Below, one piece after another: positions 56,181 to 64,000 of a stretch of DNA of 64,000 nucleotides. Positions within the stretch are counted from its first letter, which is position 1; each line of letters opens with the position of its first letter. The notes under the pieces are model-generated. The model worked only from the letters and a program-made list of their open reading frames with translations. It had not been told where the DNA came from and made no database searches. This stretch comes from Symsagittifera roscoffensis. Its lineage: Eukaryota; Xenacoelomorpha; Acoela; Convolutidae. Made by a program: the position numbers and the translations under genes. Where the stretch lies: contig NC_087062.1 of assembly GCF_963678635.1 (NCBI RefSeq), positions 76,872,349 through 76,936,348 of the forward strand. The letters run 5' to 3'.

Positions 56181-59100
56181 TCAGGCGATGCTCAAGTAGT
56201 ATTTTTTGTGCAGATACACCATTATCTCAGTTTCCGCAAAGACTACATGTAGGATAGCGTACAATTCCCTCGAGCTCAGTTTGCCCCTGTTTGGGTCATA
56301 CACCGGCATTGAGACCTCCGTTATTCCTCTTTCAATCATGAAGTCTCGTAGTCTTGTTAGTGCCAACATCACGTGTTCGGGATCAATTGTGTTCCTGTCA
56401 TTGACCCTCTTCACTAGGAAGCACAGATATTTGCCCGGGACTTGTGCTACTGATGGTGGAAGCGCTGCCATCCCTCCTAGTCCTGGTCTCTGTCTGAACA
56501 GAAACTCCACGTTCTGGTACTCTCTTCTGAAGTCAGCTTCCAATCTTGATTTGAAACTCAAGTCCGCCGTGATGCAGATCGCGCTAGTCCTGGTTGACAG
56601 GATGAAGTCACTATCCGTTATCATGATGTTCTCCGAGTACTCATTGGGTATTTCAAATTTCGTTTTGAAATTCCGACCTATGGTAGGCTCCGGCTCTTCT
56701 TCTTCCAGCTCCAATTCGCTTGTTTCTCTCACTTCCTTGAGCTTCTTTATCATCAAATTTTCGGTGTGGGTAAGTCCTACCCCCACTCCCCGGACAAAAA
56801 TATTTATCGACGTCCCCGTCGATGTTGTCGGGTCTGAAATGTCCTGAGGAATGTCCAGTGGCCTGTCTGTTGCCGTCCATCCGAAAAGAGGGTCCTCTGT
56901 CTTCATGTAATTTGCCGCTGATACATCGACTTGTCGAATGCTTTGTCCTTCGTGGCTCTCGTCCTTGACATCGCGCATCCACTCTAGTATCCTCAAGTTC
57001 GTGTTCTCCCTCCTCTCTATCTCACTCTGCTCAAGATCCGTCTCTAATTCCGGCGTCGAGTGGTCTTCCTGCGGATAGTGTCCACCATCGTCAATGACCT
57101 GCCATTCCTCTCCGGCTTCCAGTTCGCCTGCGTTCAGTAGTTCCTCGCCCAATTTGTCTGGCTGTATCTTATCGATCAAGAAGTCATCCCCATACCTGTT
57201 GTACCTCATGCCGGTGCGTTTACGATTGCCAGTCCTGGTTTCCGGTGGTGTCGGTCGATCCGGATCCATCCATTTCGGCACCTCATCTTGCTCCGGGTCG
57301 TTCCAGTCTTCTTCTACAAATGATCCTGCATCTGACTCCCCTCCTATCCTTTCGTTGTCGTCCAAACTCAGGTTCTCATTACCATCATTTTTCTCTCTGG
57401 TGCCTTTTTCATTCACTTCACACGCTGGCTCTACCACCAGGTACTCAAGACCCTCCATGTCCTTCGGTATGCACCAATCCTCTGGGGACGGGACGTGAGG
57501 CTTCAGATTTTCATAATGTGCCGCTCGCCCAGTACTCAAGCGATAGAACCGTCCTTGTTGATGAACCTCCGTTATCATGAAAGGTCCCCTCCACTTCTTG
57601 AGTAGTTTCTTTGTTCCCTTGGGCGGTATGACATTTTGGAAGACCCAGACGTATTGGCCCACTTCATATGGCTTTGCTCGTAATATTTTTTCGTCATATT
57701 TCCTGCGTTGCCTCATTTGCGCTTGCGCCGTGTTCCTCCTGCATAGCTCGTTCAACTCCTGTTGTCTTTTGATCGCTTCTTTCACGTATGCCTGAGGCGA
57801 CGTCCTTTTCCCCTCGTATTCCGGGTAAAAGAATGTCAGAGGCATTGCTCTCTCCCTGCCCGTCAACATCATGAAAGGACTGATTCCCGTAGTTGAGTGC
57901 TGTGTACTGTTGTAGGCTCCTACTACCTGTGGCAGGTATTTGTCCCAGTCCGTCATGTATCTTGAGCAGTACACCCTTAACATGTTGACCAGTGTCCTGT
58001 TTTGTCTCTCTACCAACCCATTGGTCTGTGGATGATAGGTCGTCGAGTGCGCTTGAGCAATGTGCGATCTCTTCATCAATTCTTTTGTCAAGTCCCCCAC
58101 GAAAGCTTTGCCGTTGTCCGACTGGAAAGTCATTGGACAACCATACCGCGATATCCAATGCGTTATCAGATGATCACATGTCTCTTCGGCCGAGGCTGTC
58201 TGGCACGGAACCGCTTCCGCCAACTTTGTGAAGTGATCTATTATAACCAGTATCTGATTATATCCCGACTCTGTCATGCAAATTTTTTGATGGTCTATCT
58301 GCACCACTTCATTGAACTCTGAGCTCTCAACTGACTTGAGTGGAAACTTCATCTTCCTTGGGTCTTTTACCTGGAGACATGCCAGGCAGGCATTCACCCA
58401 TCTCTCGCAAGCTTTTATCATTCCTGGCCAATCAAACCTGTGAAGTATCCTTTGTTGTACTTTGTCTATCCCCTGGTGGCCCATCTGGTCGTGTGATCTG
58501 AAAAGCACCTCCGTCTGGTACAATTGTGGTAGTATGATGAGGTTGTGTTTGTGTAATATCTTTTCCTCATCTCTCCTCTTGCACGCTACCACCCCATCAG
58601 CTGTGTGATAAAGTAAGTCTTTCTTTTCTTTGTAGAACTGGCTCAAGATCTTGTAGCTGTCTTCCTCATGTTCTCCCTTCTCCTTGACCCCCGACTGGAT
58701 CCATTTGGAGAGGTTACTTGTCATTTTGTCATTCTTCTGGGCTCTTATTAGGTCTGACAGCCTATATCTCGCCTTGACATGCTCCTTTAGCGCCATGATT
58801 TGTCCATTCATCTCACCAGGGTTGTGGATGTCATCACTCAGTTTCACGCATATCATCCTTTTTACGATTTTCATATCATCTTCTGGCACCAGATTCGTTC
58901 TGATGTTTGAGTTGCATGATAGTTCCCTGAATGGTCTCCTTGCAACCGCAATTTTCTCAAGTTCCTCACCACCTCGCATCTCCTGTATGTCCATGTTGTA
59001 TGTTCCTGAAGATGGATCCGTCTGTAACTCCCTGTCGTAGTGCCTTGTCTTTTCTTCCGCCAATATCATGCACAGACTGTCTTGGTTTTCGCTGCTCTCA

Positions 59101-59741
59101 TCCGAGTCTTCATCCCATCCTTCACGCTCCCCGGACGATTTTCCTTCTCCGGCTCCTTCTTCCGTGAACCTGGAACACTCCCCGGACTCTTGACCTAGTC
59201 CCAGGTGTTCAGTATCTTCTTTGAACGTCACTTTCTTTTTCCTAACCTTGGTCTGCTCCAGAATGTTTTCGGGGATTTTGTCAACTAGTGACCGCACGAC
59301 ATCTTTGCTGTCAGTGACGCTTCCTCTTGATGAGTTAGTATCGTTCACTGTCTCTTTACTCCGAAGTATAGTGACTTCCGGTTCCTCTTTACCCTTCTCT
59401 TGGATCACGGGCTTATCATCTGATAGTTTCTCGAGCAAACTCATTAAGTCATCATCTATCTGTGCAGTTCCTGCTTCCACCTGGTTAAGATCATAGCCTT
59501 TTGCCTTGAGCGTCTCCTTCACGATCTTCGACTTGAGTATAATCTCAGTCGGAATTCTCTTGCTCCTCTTCAAGATGGTCTTCTCTTGAAGCTTTTTAGG
59601 CAATTCAGGATGATCTTCTATCGGTTTGCCTGACTTGTCCAGCCATCTCGAGTGGAAGACTGTCGTATGTTTCCTTGTCCATGAAGGAGAAGCCATCTTT
59701 GATTTCAGGTCTGTCTGCCTCTCTTTGCTCTTGTCTCTCAT
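56181..59741 (-). CDS. pol: G-out Pol C-terminal part: integrase, tail and divergent macro domain (1186 codons)
   Basis: Closely parallels the last third of the G-in polyprotein. Integrase HHCC (HDQMGHQGIDK about residue 410; CLAC), D-D-E in VQIDHQK, QSDNGKAF and LVERQNR, KKWRGPFMI. A variable acidic spacer; FVRGVGVGLTHTENL; then without a frame change the divergent macro domain (about residues 1040-1186): ITADLSF, EADFRREY, KYLCFLVKR, VSMPVYDPNRGKL, EIMVYLH. The TARG1-type catalytic residues are missing as in G-in. The frame is out of phase with the RNase H frame (59605-60483) because of a small indel near 59640. Confidence 0.85.
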   Translation of the reverse strand: MRDKSKERQTDLKSKMASPSWTRKHTTVFHSRWLDKSGKPIEDHPELPKKLQEKTILKRSKRIPTEIILKSKIVKETLKAKGYDLNQVEAGTAQIDDDLMSLLEKLSDDKPVIQEKGKEEPEVTILRSKETVNDTNSSRGSVTDSKDVVRSLVDKIPENILEQTKVRKKKVTFKEDTEHLGLGQESGECSRFTEEGAGEGKSSGEREGWDEDSDESSENQDSLCMILAEEKTRHYDRELQTDPSSGTYNMDIQEMRGGEELEKIAVARRPFRELSCNSNIRTNLVPEDDMKIVKRMICVKLSDDIHNPGEMNGQIMALKEHVKARYRLSDLIRAQKNDKMTSNLSKWIQSGVKEKGEHEEDSYKILSQFYKEKKDLLYHTADGVVACKRRDEEKILHKHNLIILPQLYQTEVLFRSHDQMGHQGIDKVQQRILHRFDWPGMIKACERWVNACLACLQVKDPRKMKFPLKSVESSEFNEVVQIDHQKICMTESGYNQILVIIDHFTKLAEAVPCQTASAEETCDHLITHWISRYGCPMTFQSDNGKAFVGDLTKELMKRSHIAQAHSTTYHPQTNGLVERQNRTLVNMLRVYCSRYMTDWDKYLPQVVGAYNSTQHSTTGISPFMMLTGRERAMPLTFFYPEYEGKRTSPQAYVKEAIKRQQELNELCRRNTAQAQMRQRRKYDEKILRAKPYEVGQYVWVFQNVIPPKGTKKLLKKWRGPFMITEVHQQGRFYRLSTGRAAHYENLKPHVPSPEDWCIPKDMEGLEYLVVEPACEVNEKGTREKNDGNENLSLDDNERIGGESDAGSFVEEDWNDPEQDEVPKWMDPDRPTPPETRTGNRKRTGMRYNRYGDDFLIDKIQPDKLGEELLNAGELEAGEEWQVIDDGGHYPQEDHSTPELETDLEQSEIERRENTNLRILEWMRDVKDESHEGQSIRQVDVSAANYMKTEDPLFGWTATDRPLDIPQDISDPTTSTGTSINIFVRGVGVGLTHTENLMIKKLKEVRETSELELEEEEPEPTIGRNFKTKFEIPNEYSENIMITDSDFILSTRTSAICITADLSFKSRLEADFRREYQNVEFLFRQRPGLGGMAALPPSVAQVPGKYLCFLVKRVNDRNTIDPEHVMLALTRLRDFMIERGITEVSMPVYDPNRGKLSSRELYAILHVVFAETEIMVYLHKKYYLSIA

Positions 59742-60483
59742 AGAACTCCGTCTTCTTACTCAAGCTGTCGGCATTCTGATGTTTATCTCGTGTTCTATGC
59801 TCAATTATCATGTTGTATCCATCCAGGCGAACTATCCACCTCCCAATGTAACTTTGGTCCATTGAGTACGTTTTCAGCCAGCTCAGTGCTCGATTGTCGA
59901 CTCGCAACTTGAATGGCTCACTGCCCAGGTATGCCCTGTATTTCTCGACAAAGGTAACCACCGCAAACATCTCTGCTTTTGGTGCTCCGTACTTCATTTC
60001 CGTGTCACTCAGGACTTTGCTCCCGTACGCTATTGGTCTCAAGACTGTCTTCCCATTCCATTCTTGTTCTTGGTGGAGAATCCCAGAAATCGCGACTACC
60101 GACGCATCCGTGTCCAGCACGTACACCCCTTTCTCAGTCGGCATACCCAGTACTGGTGCCTCACATAGCTCTTTCTTTATTCTCTGGAATGACTCTTCTG
60201 CTGCGTTGTTCCATGTGAACTTCTTGCCCTTGTGCCTCATCAATTGTTGCATCGGGTACACCTTGTCCGCATAGCCTTTGATGAACTCTCTGTAGTAGTT
60301 AGCGAATCCCAGGAAGCTCATCAACTGGTGTTCCGTCTTCGGTGACTTCCAGGTTAGGACTGCTTCCACGGCGTCTGGATCAGGTCTGATGCCGTGCTTG
60401 TCTACCATCCTGCCCAAGTATTTTATTGAGTCCTTGAGTATCTCGCACTTTGATGGTTTACACTTTAGCCCCAATCTTTTCAT
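59605..60483 (-). pseudogene. pol: G-out Pol fragment: RT thumb and RNase H (292 codons)
   Basis: Starts just after the RT catalytic site (LKCKPSKCEIL, LGRMVDKHG) and covers RNase H (DTDASVVAI, LRVDNRALSWL, NADSLSKK). Upstream the YVDD motif is interrupted: the sequence reads CYVD and then jumps, with about 20 residues missing compared with G-in, followed by a stop. Downstream it leaves frame near 59640. Confidence 0.85.
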
Positions 60484-60650
60484 CTTTCATCCACGTAGCA
60501 CATTACCAGATTGCCATACTTCTTTGTCACGCCTATCAGCGCGTGTGCCATCAATCGCTGAAACGTGGCTGTGGCATTGCAAAGTCCAAACGGCATCCGT
60601 TTCCACTGAAACAGACCCAACTCGCAGGCAAACCCTGTCTTGTCCCTGTC

Positions 60651-61997
60651 CTACTTCCGTAGTGGTACCTGCCAAAAGGCCGAGCCTAAATCAAGAGTCG
60701 TAAAAAATTTTGCATCACCTAACTTCGAGAGGCTCTCATCAATCCTAGGTATGGGATAGGCATCCTTCACCGTGACGGAGTTCAGGTATCGAAAGTCACA
60801 ACAAAACCTCAACTGGTCGCCTTTCTTTTTGGCCATCACTACTCCACACGCCCACGGTGACTTGGATGGTTCTATCATGTCATACTCTAGTAACGTCTCG
60901 ATTTTTTTTCTACACGCGTCCGATTTGTGTGGGGTCATTCGCCTCGCCCCCTCCCTGTGTGGTACCGCGTTTTCCTCAAGTTCTATCTCATGCTCAACGA
61001 AATTACAACACCCGATATCCGCCTTATGCCTCGAAAAAACTTCCTCGTTCCGCTCTAGTACGTCCTTGATGGCTTCGAGCTGTTCATCTTTCAGTTTGCC
61101 CCTCAAATGTTCAATCTCTGGCAGAACCGGTTTATCAGTTTGCATTTCATCTAGTGTGGGTCGCTCTGGAAAGTTCGAACAGCTCGACAGCCCATCGTCC
61201 GTTTCTGACTTAAGTGATTTAATAAGACCTGAAGAATCTTTTATTTTCTGCAATCGTCTCAAGATACAAATTTTGTCCCTGTGATTGGGACAATCAACAA
61301 CTTCATTTTGTTTTGAGTTCTCAATCGTTTCATATCGAGTTTTAACCGGTAAAGCATAACCCAGTTTCCTCCCTCTCTGTATCGTGATCGGTATATCAAG
61401 GGTATTCAACAAGACACTGACGCAGAGGCCGCTCTTCGTTATCGAGAATGATCTTCCTAAAACAGCAGCACTTTGACTATTAGGATTTGGAACTATACAC
61501 ACTTGCTTGTTGTCACTTAGTTCATTGTAATTTTTCATCCTCAAGCTTACGATTGCCGCTTCATTAGCTTTTAGCCTCACCCTCCTACTCAAGAATACCG
61601 GTGCTTTGTTTTCATTTGCCATTATTAAATTTACCGGTTTGATTGCGTACCTCCTATCCGGGTTCCGTATCCTGAACATTGCGTTATTTAGATCAATCGT
61701 TACGTCGAAATTCCTGATGAAGTCTCTGCCCAAAATGAATTGGTCAGATTCATCTAGGTTTTCTACCACGATAAAGCTCATCCACAGGTTACGTTCCCCC
61801 AAATTGAGGGCTATTATCGGCGTCCTGCCCAGCAACCGAAGGGCCCCTTTGTTTGCAGCTGACAGCCGTATTCTCGAGTCTATCAAGTCACCTTTGTCAA
61901 AGCCCATCCTCTCCCAGGTTTCGATTGGTATGACGCTCAAGACTGCTCCCGTGTCCAGCACGTGCCCGTGCCCAGCACGTGCTCCCGTGTCCAGCAC
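60651..61997 (-). pseudogene. pol: G-out Pol fragment: protease and RT fingers/palm (448 codons)
   Basis: Begins in the duplicated protease region (two DTGA copies), continues with GRTPIIALNLGERNLWMSF and LGRDFIRNFDVTIDL (protease end), and the RT N-terminal half (CGVVMAKKKG, FCCDFRYLN, TTLDLGSAFWQVPL). An in-frame TAG at 60651-60653 ends it inside RT; the following 170 nt continue the RT sequence in the same frame to the damaged YVDD site. Confidence 0.85.
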
Positions 61998-63867
61998 TTA
62001 TATCCAGCACGTGCCCTGTCACATCTGCCTCCGTCCCGATGTGCATTGCATCTTCTTCAAGCATGGCGCAGTGTCCAATCGATCTCACTTTCAATTCTTC
62101 TTTCCATACGTAGATTTGTCCAATTAGGTCTTCGTCACATGTTAACCTTGTTTTGGTATAGATGTTAATCCCATTTATATTTAGCATCACCTCGTGTGGA
62201 CCATAAGCTTCAGTATATCTGCTATCAACACGTACCGACTTGCTGCCCCCTCTCATGAGTAGTGCTCTCAGTGCTCTAGAAGTCGTTTGTGGGCTTATAC
62301 TACTCAAATAGTCTGCATACACGTCAATGTGCATTATTGTCTGGTCGCTCGGCTCGCTCAAGTTTCTGGTTACCTCGTGGCCGCCCACTGTGATTATCGA
62401 CATTATTCTTGCCCCGATTTTCGATATGCCAAAAGGCTTACCTGTCACCATTTTTACAGTGTTACAATTCCCGGTCTTTGTTGAGCCTGGTACAGCCTCT
62501 GGTGTTGGGTTCGATCCGGTTAATGCTTCGTTAAAATTCTGTTTTTCGATCTCCAGCTTTAGTCGTTGCTCTATTTCTTTCGCAGCCAGATCCTGTTTCA
62601 CTTTGGCAATTGCTTCCGTCGCCGCTTTCTCATAATTTATCTCTAGAGAATTCCCTGCCGCGGATTCTATCGCACCATTAACATGTGTTACAGCTTTCAC
62701 TGTCTTCGTTGGCAATTCCGTGCTTGGTGTTCCTAAGTTCCTCGATTCAAACTGTGCCGCTAATGCCAACTTATGTTTGGGGTGACTCTGGTCCTTGACC
62801 GCTTCCCAGAACAAGGGACAACACATTCTGAAGTGCCCCTCCTGGTTACAGAAGAAGCATCTAGCGCCTATCTTGATGATTAAGCCATTATAGTACTCGT
62901 GTTCCTCCATCTGGCTCATGTCCTCCTCATCCGGTGCGTATCCTAGGCTCTTCATGCCTTGTTTGTATGTTGTGCAGTCAGCCACGTGGTGGTCCGCTGA
63001 CCCGCAGTTCGCGCATGATCTGCGCTTGTCCATATCATCTCTAGGTTTGTACCATGATGACCTCTGGGGTTGGCTTCCCACCTGTGTGTTCCTGTTTTCC
63101 GAATATGAGTATTTCTTGGGCTTCATCAGCATGCATTCCCTTGATTTCTGTCTCATTTCTTCTGGGGTTGGTGCGCTGTTTTTCGACAATGTGTAGTATG
63201 TAGCTAACATTGTCCTTAAGTCATCACTTTTTACCCCATCAATGAACTTCGAGGCAATGCTGAAGTTTCTTCTGTTTGTCGACTCCTCTGGGTCACTCCT
63301 TCTTCTCAAGCTCTCGAGATCATCTAGGAACCGATCTATTGACTCGTCGTCCCTCTGCCTTCTCTTTTCAAATCGCATCATCGCTTGGTGACCCTTCATG
63401 CCTGACCCGAATCGATTCAGTAATATCTCGAAGATCTTGTCCGCGGTGTCGCGTTCTTCTTCTTTCTTTGCGACCACGCATTTTAATGCCGTGCCTTCTA
63501 AGTTGCTGAGTATGGCCGTGCATGCTTGTCTTTCATCATTTAAGTTATCTTGCTCTAGGTGTAATCTCATCACTTCCACCCAAGTGTCGATGCATCCATC
63601 GGAGTCGTCTTTGAATTCCTTTGGCTTCTTGAAAGTTTTTCTTAATTTTCCGTCCCTCCTATCGCTCGAGTCAGTGTTCCTCGTGGCGAAGGCCTCTAGA
63701 GTCCTGTTCATCATCTCCCAAGTGCTTGCCCATGTCATAGCATCCGGACCTGCGTTGCTGTTAGCTGTTGAGTCCCCCGGGCCAGTCGTTGTACTTGACG
63801 TTCCATTCTTCATGATTGTTTTAGCAGCTGTTGGTGCTATGCTCACCGTGTCCCGGGTTAAGGGCAA
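61897..63867 (-). CDS. gag: G-out Gag and start of protease (656 codons)
   Basis: Capsid region DDSDGCIDTWVEVMRLHLEQ to about 220 and two intact CCHC knuckles (CANCGSADHHVADC; CFFCNQEGHFRMCC), then the linker to protease. No clear ATG at the upstream end: the frame is the continuation of the segment 63880-64000 beyond a TAA at 63877-63879. It runs out of frame at the short GC-rich duplications near 61940-62000, where the protease DTGA should be. Confidence 0.85.
   Translation of the reverse strand: MPLTRDTVSIAPTAAKTIMKNGTSSTTTGPGDSTANSNAGPDAMTWASTWEMMNRTLEAFATRNTDSSDRRDGKLRKTFKKPKEFKDDSDGCIDTWVEVMRLHLEQDNLNDERQACTAILSNLEGTALKCVVAKKEEERDTADKIFEILLNRFGSGMKGHQAMMRFEKRRQRDDESIDRFLDDLESLRRRSDPEESTNRRNFSIASKFIDGVKSDDLRTMLATYYTLSKNSAPTPEEMRQKSRECMLMKPKKYSYSENRNTQVGSQPQRSSWYKPRDDMDKRRSCANCGSADHHVADCTTYKQGMKSLGYAPDEEDMSQMEEHEYYNGLIIKIGARCFFCNQEGHFRMCCPLFWEAVKDQSHPKHKLALAAQFESRNLGTPSTELPTKTVKAVTHVNGAIESAAGNSLEINYEKAATEAIAKVKQDLAAKEIEQRLKLEIEKQNFNEALTGSNPTPEAVPGSTKTGNCNTVKMVTGKPFGISKIGARIMSIITVGGHEVTRNLSEPSDQTIMHIDVYADYLSSISPQTTSRALRALLMRGGSKSVRVDSRYTEAYGPHEVMLNINGINIYTKTRLTCDEDLIGQIYVWKEELKVRSIGHCAMLEEDAMHIGTEADVTGHVLDISAGHGSTCWARARAGHGSSLERHTNRNLGEDGL
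61940..62003. repeat. Short duplications of GTGTCCAGCACGTGC in the G-out protease site
   Basis: At least three imperfect copies of GTGYCCAGCACGTGC in about 60 bp, placed exactly on the DTGA codons and shifting the frame. Confidence 0.8.
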
Positions 63868-63879
63868 CGGTGTCGATTA

Positions 63880-64000
63880 CCGTTTGCCCCTTTGTGGTTC
63901 CACAAAGTCAACTCTGGTGCCTTGCGTGCGATCCGCTGCCGGTCTTTCTTGTGAGGTAGAATTTCTCAAGATTGCATCCAACTTCGCCTGTATTGCACAC
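63880..64000 (-). pseudogene. gag: G-out Gag N-terminal part, running off the window
   Basis: In frame with 61897-63867 but separated by TAA (63877-63879). The segment ends with TRVDFVEPQ and matches the place of the region before the capsid in G-in (after the coiled coil). The start lies beyond 64000. Confidence 0.6.

Larger units (their letters stand above)
27521..64000 (-). mobile_element. G-out: giant Ty3/gypsy element, decayed, 5' end beyond the window
   Basis: Minus-strand element with its 3' LTR at 27521-28822, second coding block (29250-29417 plus 47489-55654), macro/integrase/RNase H/RT (56181-61997) and gag (61897 to the window edge). The 18,071-bp element G-in is inserted inside it. 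Without G-in the visible part is 18.4 kb and the 5' LTR and leader are missing, so the native size must exceed 20 kb. It is broken: duplication in the protease site, a stop and a deletion in RT, and several frame breaks in the second block. Protein similarity to G-in is high throughout, so they are sister families. Confidence 0.9.

Overview
The window is invertebrate-type animal nuclear DNA: AT-rich, with GT-AG introns, tubulin cofactor C, satellite and dispersed repeats, and very large LTR retrotransposons. I cannot name the species. I find no tRNA, rRNA, CRISPR or bacterial operon.

Host part (1-11606 and 25480-27520). A ~229-bp satellite (1-829) is followed by one minus-strand exon of an unrecognised gene (1145-1440). 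A three-exon iron-containing alcohol dehydrogenase / maleylacetate reductase-like gene follows on the plus strand (4059-8707, about 393 aa after splicing). Tubulin-folding cofactor C (TBCC) lies on the minus strand, with its start at 27268, exon 1 at 26616-27268 and exon 2 at 8856-9249 (about 348 aa). The two host genes converge, with 148 bp between them. Introns and spacers are built largely from recurring short dispersed repeats, some tRNA-SINE-like.

Element E1 (11607-25479, minus strand, 13,873 bp) is a Ty3/gypsy env-bearing (errantivirus-like) element inside the single 17.4-kb TBCC intron, in the same orientation as the gene. Its 358-bp LTRs look identical and it is flanked by AGCTT duplications, so it is very young. 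Order: 5' LTR, PBS, gag, a -1 frameshift heptamer, pol (protease, RT, RNase H, integrase, proline-rich linker, then a TARG1/OARD1-like macro domain), a 2.2-kb spacer with a possible spliced antisense gene, a 106-aa ORF, an env-like gene split over two frames, 3' LTR.

Outer giant element G-out (27521 to beyond 64000, minus strand) is a decayed gypsy element whose 1.3-kb 3' LTR ends 252 bp upstream of the TBCC start. Beyond gag-pol with a divergent C-terminal macro domain, it has a second coding block of about 8 kb (coiled coil, two SGNH-hydrolase-like segments, two large proteins of unknown family).

Inner giant element G-in (29418-47488, plus strand, 18,071 bp) belongs to the same clade and is inserted head-on into the last gene of G-out. 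It has 921-bp LTRs (four differences seen), a 2.9-kb leader with 14 copies of a short motif, an open 3012-codon gag-pol frame, a macro-domain frame joined by a possible -1 frameshift, and only the last part of the second coding block.

Main points of interest: macro domains fixed at the Pol C-terminus of two gypsy lineages (one with catalytic residues kept, one with them lost), the uncharacterised second polyprotein of the giants, element-specific short-motif arrays, and the nested insertion history around TBCC.
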